A stretch of DNA of 64,000 nt. Origin: Elysia chlorotica. Its lineage: Eukaryota > Mollusca > Gastropoda > Plakobranchidae. This document shows positions 12,131-24,350 of the stretch, piece after piece. Under the pieces are notes generated by a model. The model searched no databases. It saw only the letters and a program-made list of their open reading frames with translations, and was not told where the DNA came from. Each line of letters starts with the position of its first letter. Positions within the stretch are counted from its first letter, which is position 1. Where the stretch lies: assembly GCA_003991915.1 (NCBI GenBank), contig RQTK01000336.1:79501-143500 (forward strand), read 5' to 3'. The position numbers and the translations under genes are program-made.

Positions 12131-12392
12131 TTTTAGTCACGATTGCAGAGGTTATGTTGAATTAGGCCGGCATCTGATACCCAGTTTAGCTTCCCCTACT
12201 AACACATGTTTGTTTTCGTTGAATTGAAACCCATCATAGGCTGCAGATTTTTTTTCTCTATAACCGATTTAATGCTTGAATGTTTAAACCGTGGGTTAAA
12301 CGAACACGTTATTTTTTTATAAGTAGGTCGCCAAAACAAGTAGTTAAAAGTATCTGATCAGTGTTCTTTTAAGCTGACAATCCTGAGTTGTT

Positions 12393-12409
12393 AATGTTGT
12401 TGTTTTTGG

Positions 12410-12485
<76 letters not shown>

Positions 12486-12505
12486 GTTGTTTTTGTTGTT
12501 TTTGC
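12393..12505. repeat. (GTT)n microsatellite
   Basis: Nearly pure GTT for about 90 bases. Poly-Leu and poly-Gln/Thr frames here are not genes. Confidence 0.97.
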
Positions 12506-12529
12506 TGTTTTTCTTTTTGCTTCTTGCAT

Positions 12530-14070
12530 AAAACAAATTTAACAAATCGTGTCAGCATGTACTTGGTAGCAAATCAGAAAGAACATGCATATCTTTACTT
12601 CACTTACATAAACATGAAACATAAATAAAGACAGCGTTTATCGAAGGGTGGCAAAAATTTGTTAAACGCAATTGAGTTCCAACTCATGTTTCACTGGCTT
12701 ATGTGAAATGCATTAAGGCAATGTGTGACATAAAACCTAGTGTATTTTTCTTATCTCATTGACGGAATAACATAGCTTGCAAAAAGACAACATTGCTATA
12801 TGTTCCTTTTTATTAAGACTAAGTTTTTGCCCATACGGGAAAAAAGTTCATTCAATGTAGAAATTGGGAAGATGTATCCCAAATTGTTCATATTGAAGTC
12901 GTGCGCTGAAAAAGGGACACACTAACAAATGTCTAGACAGAAAAATTGATATTGTTATTACTAAAGTAGACGGGAATTGCGACAAGGATGAGTGGAATGG
13001 GTTTTTTATTAGCCTATAACATCGATATTAATTCTTTCATTTGTGTTTCTCAAAAGCTCTTTACCCGGTATGTTGTTACTTTTTGTGCAGCAATTTTACA
13101 AAATGAGTCTTTTTGCGGTATAGACTTGTCACAAAAGACGCAATAGAAATAAAAAGTGTTAAGACGTGTAAAAGTGTTTAGACGTGGACAGCGCTTGGAT
13201 TAGGGTTTGTGAGATAATTGCACCTTGTGAAAGTAATATTAACTTGATTGTGTGCCGACATTTCTTATCCTTATCTGAATATTGAAGAGTTAATGAAACG
13301 AGTCTAGACTGCAATTAGAGACATCTCGTAACGCCGCTACTCTTTTTTGTCTTGGATGTTAATGTTATTTATATCGCACCGACTTTCGGCATCTTTTATA
13401 GACAGCACAAAAACAAAAAAAATCCACCGTTCTATTTTCACCGTTTATACGCATGCGCTTTCGGAGTCTCAGGTACCTTCTTTTTGGGGAAAAAGCTTTC
13501 TTAAAATCTTAATTTCAGTCATCCTCACTGCTTTTTTGGCGAACTGGCAATTTTGACGCTCATTTCGAATTTGAAACCTCTGTTTAAAACTCCAGAGACT
13601 ATAGTCTCTTTGCTTTTTAATAATTCTTTCGCACTACTTGAAATAATGAAATTGGGAATGGTGTCACTTTTTTAATGACTAATTTGGGTTTCGCATAAAT
13701 ATTTTGGTTCATCCGTCAAACCTTAAAGGAAATAAAACAGTTTTATGCACACACACATAAACAAGTTTTGTAGAAAATTACTAATTTTACCTTGTTGTGC
13801 CTTAAAATGTTGGTATATCAAACATTCATCGAAAACAGACATTAAAAGGGTACTTTAAGCACTTTCAATACAATACAGTTTTCAATGATGTAACTACTCT
13901 TTTTGAATCTCAATATTTGCATGGTTTATAAACGGTGATCACTCGCCTTTTGGTCTTGATTGTATTCCTATGCAGTATTTGTTCCCTCATCAAAACTGGA
14001 TGTCTCCGTTTTTAACTTGCGCCGATAAATGTAAGTGTTAACTTTAACTGGTAAATATACTCATTCAACA
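12530..14070. other. Intergenic, no feature seen
   Basis: AT-rich sequence without repeats, homology or splice-framed coding sequence that I can recognise. Confidence 0.5.
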
Positions 14071-14077
14071 CCCAATC

Positions 14078-14215
14078 AGACTGCATTCAAACAAAGACCT
14101 AGCCGAGATCACAAACCTAGCACAGGATCGGAAACAATGGAGGGAATTAACATCTGAGATCGAGAAGGCTGCCGAAGCGACACAGACGAAGAACTGGGAC
14201 GCGACACGGCAATAA
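14078..14215 (+). mobile_element. C-terminal scrap of a LINE polyprotein
   Basis: Forty-five codons open to TAA read RLHSNKDLAEITNLAQDRKQ followed by WRELTSEIEKAAEATQTKNW. That is the characteristic end of many animal LINE pol proteins, with a D-R-x-x-W-R motif and a basic-acidic helix. No RT was found upstream, so only the last part survived. Short AT-rich sequence follows. Confidence 0.6.
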
Positions 14216-14926
14216 GTCAAAAGTAAAAAAAGGTAAATATACTTTAAATAATTTTTCTATTTCTGCCAAAATGGTTTCAATGATATTCGCGTTGTATTTA
14301 CAACAAGCCTTTGAAAATATGTCGGTGGTTAAATTTTCTAAGGCACGTTAGCCTTGTTTTATTTGAACGGTGTAAAGGGATGTAGCCGTTATTTTGTCTT
14401 AAAGAACAGCATTTCGGTTTATCGCCTATTAGGATCACCCCCGCGGAACCTGATAGACGCTAAATAAAAAATTTAAAAAAAAAACAGAAACAAAAACAAA
14501 AAAACATTAGGGATTGGAACATAATGTTTGGATGTATAGTTATATAGTTATTAAATTTAAAAGCCTTTTTTTTTGGGGGGGGGGGGCGGATTAAAACTTA
14601 TCGAGATGTGTCTTTTACTTTGAGATTATTTTTAAGAGTAAACCTTTTCTTTCGGACACGCAGAAAATCGTTCAATTTCTTTTCTGGTTGATCTGAAGGT
14701 CACATTTTTATGAAGTTTTAGTTCATACATTTATATATAGTCTTATTTAACTCTAGTTCAAAACAAAGCTCCGGCTTTAGAGGGAATCATAAATTACAAA
14801 CTTGAATTTCGAAATCACACCAAACTACATTTTAAAACAATTTCTTCAAATTTCTTTGGCAGTTTCAGAAAACAGTCAAGTTTAGACCAATGCCCTGTCC
14901 TGTTGTCAGTACACGGGCAACAGAGG

Positions 14927-15183
14927 TTGGTTGGTTGGGTTGGTTTAACGTCCAACAGCAGCACTATATAGGCTATATTGTGGGCGGGCCCCAAGACGGA
15001 CGTATGACAATTTTATGTGCTGCCACACACGAGACAGGGCGGGGATACCATGACTCCTGTCTCAGCCGGTCACATTATACTGACACCGACCCAACCAGTA
15101 GGGAACGCAACAGCCAGGATTCGAACTCGGGACCTTTTGCATCGGAAGCCGATGTTCTACCCCTGGGCCACCGCGCCCCCCGG
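14927..15183 (-). mobile_element. Full-length SINE, head type A
   Basis: Minus orientation: from the tail (TTGGTTGGGTTGGTTTAACG on +) back to the tRNA-like head with B box GAGTTCGAATCC and 'ggggtagaacatcggcttcc'. It shares the whole body with 26753-27001. Confidence 0.88.
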
Positions 15184-15654
15184 GCAACAGAGTATCATAA
15201 CAACACGAGCGAGCTGAATCCACGCATGGTGTTTGCCCTTTTAAAAGATAAAGATTTTACAGTAAGGTACTGGATTTTTACAACCAGCGGATGAATACAT
15301 CTCTCTAATGAGTTACCCGTCTCTTTAGTTCCGAGACTAGACTGCCCTGGCCTGCCCTAAAAATTGCGATTTTTTTTTGCTGTTGGCTCATTAGCTTTAT
15401 ATGGATTGTTCTTTCCTACCGTACACTTCCGCCCACTGAGCTCTCTAGAGGGTGGGATCGAAAGTCTGAGTGATGCTGATGGCGAGAGAGATGGGTCTGT
15501 ACAGGCGATCGACTCATTAGTCCAAGACATTGATAGCCCTAAAGCTGATTGTATAAAATGGATTTGGTGAGTCATCGATATCTCCCCTCCCCTCCTTGCC
15601 CTCCACATACACCTCGTTTTTGTTTTGTTTGCTTTGTTTTTGCTTTGCGTCCAT

Positions 15655-15870
15655 TACCGGCGCTATATAGGCTATACTGTAGACGGGCCCAAGACTAACG
15701 TCTGACATGTTGACGTGCTGCCAAACGCAGACAGTGCGGAGATACCATGACTTTGTTTCTGCTGGTCACATTATACTGATACCAATTGAACAATAGGGGG
15801 CGAAGGCGCTAGAGCGGGGCTCGAACCATGCAAGCTCCGCGTTGGAAGTCGATTTTCTACCTCAAGACTG
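15655..15870 (-). mobile_element. SINE, diverged
   Basis: Minus orientation; GGCGCTATATAGGCTATACT, then GACGTGCTGCC and GGTCACATTATACTGATACC, with a head containing GGGGCTCGAACCATGC. The tail is lost. Confidence 0.75.
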
Positions 15871-15899
15871 CACAACGTCAAATCTAGGAGATTGAGAAA

Positions 15900-16600
15900 A
15901 GAGACGAACTCACTGTCTTGGGCTTTAGATCTTAGTTTCTCCAAGTCTGTTGCTTTCACTGGAGTGCGGCTGTTGGTAAACAAGATATGCTTTTACTTAA
16001 AGATTATATGCACTGTTATGATGAGCCTGCCACGAGATCTATTTCCTTCCACTAAAGTAAAAGTCCATTGGGTTGTTTGCATGAATGTCCATGTTTTGCT
16101 TGGGGAAAATTATGTCCAAAACGGCGATTTAATTATTGTTTTCACCGAGTAATCGAATGTTGAGAACCTTTTTTAGTTATGTGCAATGACAGGGATCTGA
16201 CTAGATCTTCGCTCGATGTAAGGGTCCACCTACAACAGCTGTATGCAAAATGGATCTGACGATGGTTCTCTAAAGGTTTTTTATTGGTTTGCGTTTTTAT
16301 TTATCTCAAGATATCCATTATGTTCTTGGCTGAGAGTTGTTTTCTCCTGTCCAGATGTTTCTTTATCTCCATTTAGTTACTGCACTTTCTTTGATATAAC
16401 TTGTCAGTGTTTCTTGCCCAATGTGGTTATTTCTGTGGGATTTTTTGGGTTGCTATTTGCATACGTTTATGCTTTAATAGCTCATTTTCACCTTTCCTAA
16501 ATTGATTGGGTCAAAAGAAATATTAAAAGTTAACATCAAGTTAACATTATCGGTATTATACTACTTCGCAGGGAATGAATCAGTGTTCTTGTGTAAGTAA
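15900..16600. other. Intergenic, open frames without homology
   Basis: Two 85-codon frames (15892-16152, 16243-16500) have no recognisable domain or splice context. No call. Confidence 0.4.
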
Positions 16601-16629
16601 CAGTGGGCGGTATGTTGTTTCTCAAATAG

Positions 16630-16865
16630 TTTTATAAATACACCACAAGTAACACTGTATTCAAGCCGTCTCCTTGTGATGTGCCTATGCTTCTCTTAAA
16701 GCTACCTACGTCTGTGACACTATTGTAGACACCCATTTTAGTGTTGCTGAGTAGGAAGCGGATTATTATCATCTCACCCTGTTCACTGATGGTATTAGGA
16801 ATATTAATTAAATTTTTCAGAAGTTCATTTTTACCGATAGTATCAAATACCGTAGTCATATCTTT
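16630..16865 (-). mobile_element. Reverse transcriptase fragment
   Basis: The minus strand encodes VFDTIGKNELLKNLINI, then MIIIRFLLSNTKMGVYN and GTSQGDGLNTVLLVVYL. These match RT palm motifs: the aspartate of the 'A' block (usually FDTI/FDSV) and the QGD-L-P-VLF 'B' block. No YxDD box follows. The piece is about 75 codons with no other element sequence recognised around it. Confidence 0.7.
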
Positions 16866-16999
16866 ATCAGCCTTTTTTTCATTACTCTCAAATATACAGA
16901 TCTGTGAAAATTTTCGGAATGCTTATAATTATCAAACAAAATTGTATTTATCTAATGCACAAAATAGATGTTCGATAGATTATTATTGAAAGATTTATT

Positions 17000-18355
17000 C
17001 GCTTTGCATACATAACTTTATAAGTGGATCGCGAACTTTTTTTCTTCTGATTAATTACCGGTAAGTAATTATGATTTTTTTTTAGATATAGGTGCACTAG
17101 AAAAATAATAGAGGAACTTTCATACAAAATGTGAAGAAGATTGGTTCTGTAGTTAATCCTGTACGTTTGTGCAAACCTTGAACTTAAATAATAAATATTA
17201 CTCGTATAACACGCGGGAGTAACTAAAAGGTAATGGCAGCTTTGTATGATCTATTTAACATAGATCAAAATCCAGTTTCTTCCTAGATTGAAGACCATAA
17301 CAGCAGTAATACGCCATATCCATCTCTTCTGTTACTTGATTTAGTCAATTCTTTGTTAGCAATGATGCTTATCATTGAAAATAATAAAACAAAACAAAAA
17401 ACAAAGCCAAAACACACACACCACACACATACAAAATGCACTGTTACAGTTTTTTCGACTTGTTAAAATGCAACTTGCAATGGTTATTTTTGCTATGAAA
17501 GTCCTCCTAACCCAAATTTTCATGTCAAACAATTTGCATCTGTAGAACTTGGTCGCTAACTTGTTTATAGACACCAGAATCCTTTCTACGCTTTAGGCCT
17601 AGACTTTGTTATTTCACGGAAAACACAACGTGTTAGCATGTCAAATTTTTATATTAAGTTGCCTTAATGGAGAACTCGACTTGTCACGTCTACCACACTC
17701 AGAGCGGTTTTGCAGTTCACCGTCTTCACAATTATTCCTTTATACGGTTTCCTGTAAAGCTGCTTGTTCGTGTGGTTTTTTTTTAATCAGATATTTTCTG
17801 TCTGACAATACGAAGTCATTAGCCTGCCTCTCTCGCTCAGTTGATGAAAAAAAACAAGTACGAAAAGGTCTAAATTTATGTTCTTACTTTTAATGGTTTC
17901 AATTAATTGCATCTGTGATTAATTTTTGTAACTGGCTAGATTTTCAGGTTTTGTTTTTTGTTGTTCTGTTCTTCCTTGAATGCGTTACTTTTAGTTTCAA
18001 ATTTCGCAATCTTTATTGGTGTCGGAGATCAAACGTTTAATCAAGTACTTTGACAATTGATACCATATCTACATGTATGTACTATTAATACCTTCATTCT
18101 GATCCACTTGTCTCAATGGAAAAGCTGCATGTATGCACATCATGTGTGATGCTTTGATATAAAAAATTAATATTATATTGGCAATTGAAAAATTCAGTCG
18201 ACACACCATTTCACACATATTGTTAAACATTTGCTAAAATATGTTGTCTTGTCCCTCTCCACTTTTACTTGATGATTCCACTTCTTTGTAGTCCTTGTTT
18301 TCTTTAGACATTTAAAAAATGCCAGTCTCTATGTGGCTAACCTCTTTCTCTCACA
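17000..18355. other. Intergenic, no feature seen
   Basis: AT-rich; nothing recognisable on either strand. Confidence 0.5.
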
Positions 18356-18359
18356 AAAC

Positions 18360-18892
18360 GTAAACAAAATCACGTGATAGTTCTATTTTTGTTTAAAAAC
18401 AATCTGCTATTTGGGCTAGAACATAGACCTTTCTTAACATACCTTTTAGCACGAGCCAGCTTACGAGCGTCATGTGACTTTTTTGAGAACGAGGTCGGAC
18501 CCATTCTATAATCTGTATAGATCCTAAAAATATAGATTCTAAAGACTACTACTAATAACTAGGACAGAAAGTGTCCATGTTAAAAGAGTTGGCTTACAGA
18601 GTATTCCACTGAATGTAACCTGTTTGTATGAACGGGTACCACAGTTTGCACATTTTCGTGCATATTAACAAAAATATGGCCACCGGTAATCAGGGTGGTT
18701 GAGGAAGAGGTAGTCAAACAGTAGAGCAGTAAGAGCAGGCGGTTTCAAAGGGTACGACCTCTTTCTCACAAAAGTCACATGATGCTTGTGAGCCGGCCAA
18801 TGCAAAAAGGTATACCAAAATAGATCTATGCTCTAGCCCAATCAGCAGATTGTTTACAAAAAAAATTACAACTATCACGTGATTTTTTTACC
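18360..18892. mobile_element. Non-autonomous element with about 140-bp terminal inverted repeats
   Basis: The left arm (18360-18502) and the right arm (18750-18892) are imperfect inverted copies. Landmarks shared in reverse complement are ATCACGTGATAGTT, AACAATCTGCT, TGGGCTAGA, TATACCTTTT, CATGTGACTTTT and GAGGTCG. The 250-bp centre has no coding sequence. This is the structure of a foldback or MITE-like DNA element. Target-site duplication was not identified. Confidence 0.75.
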
Positions 18893-19431
18893 ATTAATTT
18901 CTTTAGAGAAAAAAGTCAGGGAGGTGTGTATCCTGATTCTGTGTACTGTTTTGTGCATCCATTTATCTGAAAACTCTTGCGTGATAATTTCAGGATTTGA
19001 ATCAGTTGAAGCGTGAAAACTTTTCTTCTTTATATAAATGTATAGTAGTTGCATCATGGATGTGAAAAATATCCATGATAAGTTTGGTCTTACTGTGTGA
19101 CTTTATTCATTTGAAACCTTACCAGTATGAAAATACTGAATTTCCGTGTCTTCTTTTGTTATTGTTGTTGTTTGTGCAGTTGCTGCTGTTGTTGTTGTTT
19201 TCAATTTGTTTAGTTTCCTTGTGTTTCTTTAACTTTATAGTTGTTTTAAATAATATTTTTTTCCATTTTGTTAATGGAGAGGAATTACTCGTAAAATGAA
19301 CACCATCAGATGTTGTGTTTTGTTTTTATATTTCAGAAGATTAACAACTTTATAATTATTGAAGTAATAAGTATGCGACTATTTTAAGATTGTCTAGCCA
19401 TTCACGTGGATTCTTGATGTATTGCCATTTT

Positions 19432-19641
19432 TCTGTAAAACACATGTCTACGTTTAGTCCAATAATTATGTGATGTTTTGTTAATTTTTGGGAGGGGGTG
19501 CTTAATCTTATTATGCTTTTACCAAATTATTCTGTAAAACACATGTCTCTGTTTAGTCCAGTAATCATGTGATGTTTTGTTATTTCTTGAGGAGAGAGAG
19601 AGGGGGGGGTTGCTTAATCTGTTTATGCTTAAACCAAATTA
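19432..19641. repeat. Tandem duplication of about 99 bp
   Basis: 19432-19530 and 19531-19641 share TCTGTAAAACACATGTCT, GTTTAGTCCA, ATGTGATGTTTTGTTA and TTAATCT...TTATGCTT. The second copy has an added GA/G run. Confidence 0.9.
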
Positions 19642-20039
19642 TAGATTTAGCTGTATTGGATTTCTCTTATTTCTTTATGTCTATGTTTTATATAATTTGA
19701 AGCATACAAATGCTTTCATTGATTCAAGATTTGTTCGCTAAAGCATGGTTCTGTACATGTTGCCACCAGAACCAAATAATTAGGAGACCAAAAATATTTG
19801 TTTTGAAATGAAAACGAGAACACTCTTGTTTCTGAGGAAGACCCTCCTAGTTTCAGGCCATAATTATATTTAGAGAAGGGAGATTACGGTCTTATTCAAT
19901 TTGGCTCCGAATGCCTTCTCAAATTTCACACAAATTTCACATGGTTGAAGCGTCTTGCTTCTTTAGTTTCTATGTCTTGCTTCTTTAGTTTCTATAATAT
20001 CAATCTAATAATAATGTATTAAAGTATGGAAAAAAAAAA

Positions 20040-20040
20040 C

Positions 20041-20076
<36 letters not shown>

Positions 20077-20096
20077 TAGAGAGAGAGAGAGAGAGC
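20040..20096. repeat. (GA)n microsatellite
   Basis: Nearly pure GA for 55 bases. Confidence 0.97.
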
Positions 20097-20261
20097 CCAA
20101 AAGCCCCAGACTATATTGTGAAACCCATAATGTTTCCTCTTTCGAGGGCTCAAAATTAAATAGCTTTTAAAAAAAACTGTTCCTGCCTCCTGATTGGCTG
20201 AAAGAATGGGATTACCAGGAAGGCGGCTTGTTGCATGGGAAACCACCCACACCAGCATGCG

Positions 20262-20520
20262 GGGGGGGGGGTGCAGCTACCTGGATTAAGTAGTATAGCG
20301 TTGGTCTCTAAATCGGGAGACCTGCGGTTCGAAACCCACGATCGTTAAAAAATGTATTTGCCCAATCTATCTACTGGTAAAGTCGATGTTTGTATATTTG
20401 ACCGGCCAAGACAAGAGCCCAGTCTCCCCACCCTGTCTCATGTGTGGCAGCACATAAAATTGTTAGTGGTGAACAATATAGCCTAGACAGTTCTGATGAT
20501 AGACATTAAGCAACTCAACT
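20262..20520 (+). mobile_element. SINE with head type C
   Basis: The tRNA-like head has 'taagtagtatagcgttggtctctaa' around box A and B box GCGGTTCGAAACCC, then 'tgtatttgccc' and the shared body (GACCGGCCAAGACAAGAGCC ... GTGTGGCAGCACATAAAATT ... GACATTAAGCAACTC). The head is unlike type A; the spacer resembles type B. Confidence 0.82.
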
Positions 20521-21034
20521 CGATCACACTGTTGTATTTCTTCTACGACGGTTAACTGTTTAAACAATGGGCTAGTTTTCAGGTGACATCTTGCATGATG
20601 TTATTGTGTTGTAATGAGGTACATTTAAATATTTCAATGCTTTGTGTTCAAAACGTATGATGAGTGAATATGCAAACAATAGCACCAGCAATGCTAAAAC
20701 TTCGAAGCAAAATGAGTTCAGGGTAGAATTGGAGAGGGTAATATAAAGCCAACTCCATTTTTAACTTTAGGTGAATTCAGAGTATCCCAAATCAAAAGCC
20801 ATTCCGTTCTCTTGGCTACTTGGGTTCAAGCGAAATATCGAACATTTGTGGATGGCCTCCCTGTCTGGACATTAAAAGGCCTAATATCATATCTTGTTTT
20901 GTCTTCTGAGAGTATCGTGTCAAAATGGATTAATTTCTGTCTCATATTCTCTAAAGAAACCAGTATGATGCCAAATTAAATCAATGGCTGATTTGAGGTT
21001 TGTCTAACACTTAAATGTCATATAGTCATACGGT

Positions 21035-21050
21035 TGTTTGATGCTGTTGT

Positions 21051-21085
<35 letters not shown>

Positions 21086-21130
21086 CTTGTTGTTTCCTAG
21101 CATTCATCTTATTAAGAGAGAGGGTGAGAG

Positions 21131-21209
<79 letters not shown>

Positions 21210-21215
21210 GAGGCA
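21035..21215. repeat. GTT, GA and GACA microsatellites
   Basis: (GTT)n near 21045-21085, (GA)n 21134-21172, then (GACA)n 21172-21210. Frames rich in Arg/Glu/Gln here are artefacts. Confidence 0.96.
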
Positions 21216-21309
21216 GACAGAAAGAGAGATTGAGGGAGAGAGCAAGATAGAAAGAGAGACACACATGCACACACACTTACCAGGAGCGTATTTACACAAC
21301 TGACACATA

Positions 21310-23535
21310 AGCTCTACAAAATGTATTGGTTGTTTTAGCTTTTGTGAATAATTTTTCTTTTAAATAATGTGTTATAGCCAGTCTACTTAAGTGACATGAA
21401 CTTCAATAAAAAATGATTGAATTAAAAAAATCGAGCGCCAGTATTGGACTATAGCAATCAAATAACTGTTTAAAGAGACACACATACGGGTTATGTGGAC
21501 CTACATTTTCAAATTATCTGAACAAAGAAAGATAACATTAAAACAACGTAGGGTTGGATTTTTAATTGGTCTACTAAAAATCTAACTTCAACCGTTTTCA
21601 TTTGTTTAAAAGATTTCATTCTACGTCGAAAATTAAATGTATATTTATAAGAGCTAGATACGTATTTTGTTTTAAAAGGAAAGTACACTTACTTAAACAA
21701 AAAAAATGGACGAGACGTTCTGATGATACAAAATTCCCAAGTCTGTCGGATTAATTACAATATTGGTTGTAATTTAATACACTTAGGCGTATTATAAAAT
21801 TGATTTCATTTTAAAGAGTTATCAACGTTTTGGAAGACATGGGATCTGCTTAGGTTTTTATGAGCTAATCAGATACTAACACATACACAATGAGTTTTGT
21901 AAACATTGCCGCAATTCCATTCATAAAAAAAATAACATAAAGTGCATAAACGTAAAAAAAGACAGTTTGACGTTCCTGCATGTTGAATAATGACTTGCGT
22001 TTTCCAACAATGTGGACTAGTTTTTGGTGAAATAAAAATCCCTTTATAAGGTGTATTCTAGTCGAAAATAAGTTTGTACAAAATAGCAATTAAAAAAAAA
22101 ACACCCAAAGAAGATTTTTTTTGTTAATTTATTACAATATTTTAATACACTTAACTGTGTGCACAGTTCTCAACTTTAAAAAGAGCTAATTAGACAATAA
22201 TGAACGTTTTTTGTTGTTCTGTTACAGAGCACAACACCCAGCCCTCCCCCTACAGCTCTGTGTGAACGTGGTGGAATGAGATTTTGGACTCGGGCAAACT
22301 TTGCGGCTTCTCTCCATCTGACTGGTTCTTGTTTGTTTCGCCCTCTTTTCTCTTCGCCTCCAGAAAGTCTGTCTTCTTTTGACGGAAAGACTGTAAAACG
22401 TTCCTGCGTCGCTTCAAAGTTTCCTCTGTACGTGTGGACTTTTCTGAAAATAATAATGATGGAGAGAAAAATGAATAGTAAGAAAAATAGAGAATAACAA
22501 TAGAGAAATATAAAACTGGGGCGTACTAGCGAAAAAATGGCTTCCCGTCCTTTTTACGAAATAATGCACTAGAAGTGGTTTCAATTAGAGATGTAAGAAT
22601 ACCGTTTTCCTTATTTCATCATCTGTGGCTTACTTAAGGAACAAGAAACAAGTAGGAGAGACGATGTGCATTATTGATATCTTTTATTGCAGTTATAAGA
22701 ACCTAGTGCCTCAACAAACAAAAACTATCGTGCGGCGGCAATTGAAAAAGTTTTGATTACACCGTACCATGACATGTTTTCGGCGTCCATCAAAGAATAA
22801 TGTGCCCCACTAAGGGATATGACACCCATCCAATTAGGCAATAAGAACTTTATTAAGATGTAAAAGGTACTGTACTTGCTCATATCAGACGACCTTAATC
22901 AATGACGTCGCTAAGTATATTTTGGCCAACAACAAGTGCAAGAGTTGTCTCCCTACTGACTGTGATGGGCCTTATGACCTTTACCGACCACTCAATCGGC
23001 CTTGCTATATCAAGCCTGACTTCCTAATGCCAGCAAAGGGTATACAATTACAACTGCACACGACCTCCTAACCCGGATACACATGGCGGGCGCGTTTGCA
23101 CATTGGACCTGATTGATACGTTATATCTCTGTGGTCATAGTGATCTGAGATTAACAATGCATTATCTCCCTTCTTTTTCTATATTTCGGTTAATGTCTAC
23201 AGTTCCTTGAGCTCAAGTAGTAGTTCTAGACTGAAAAATTCGTGGCTGCGCTGAGATCGCGTGTCTGGATAAAATCTCAACGGGCAGAAATATTAATCTC
23301 TGTTGGCACTGTTTCTGTTCTATTTCTTTGTGCTTGATTTTGCTGTTGTGTCTTAAATTGCTTGTTGCTGTGTTTAAGCAGATTTGAAAGAAATATTACA
23401 GTGTATCGTTATCAGCAATGAAGAATGAAAATGTGTGCAGGGCAACGCCCTCATTTCCACACTCATACCCATGACAGGTCTATCCACAATACTATTTAAA
23501 AGAACACTGTGAACATACAAAATATAACAACGTTT
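21310..23535. other. Intergenic or ITFG1 upstream intron, no feature seen
   Basis: AT-rich. I searched it by eye for the ITFG1 exons that should precede 24351 (FG-GAP loops) and found none. Confidence 0.45.
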
Positions 23536-23540
23536 CGTCT

Positions 23541-23966
<426 letters not shown>

Positions 23967-24076
23967 ATTATTCCTATTTCTTGCGCACGTGAATCTACTG
24001 TTAGGTCCTTAGCAACTGAGTAGATGTACTCAGAAGTGTTGTGCTTTTGTTTCCTTTTTGGATACATTTATATATT

Positions 24077-24288
<212 letters not shown>

Positions 24289-24350
24289 AAAGTAATAAGA
24301 GGCATGCGGTTGTTGTATTTTTTTTTAAACACTTTTTTCTTGTACTGCAG

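Noticed and set aside
22200-22500. Possible ITFG1 upstream exon near a TTACAG acceptor
   Set aside because: Translation shows no FG-GAP loop or match to the expected N-terminal half.
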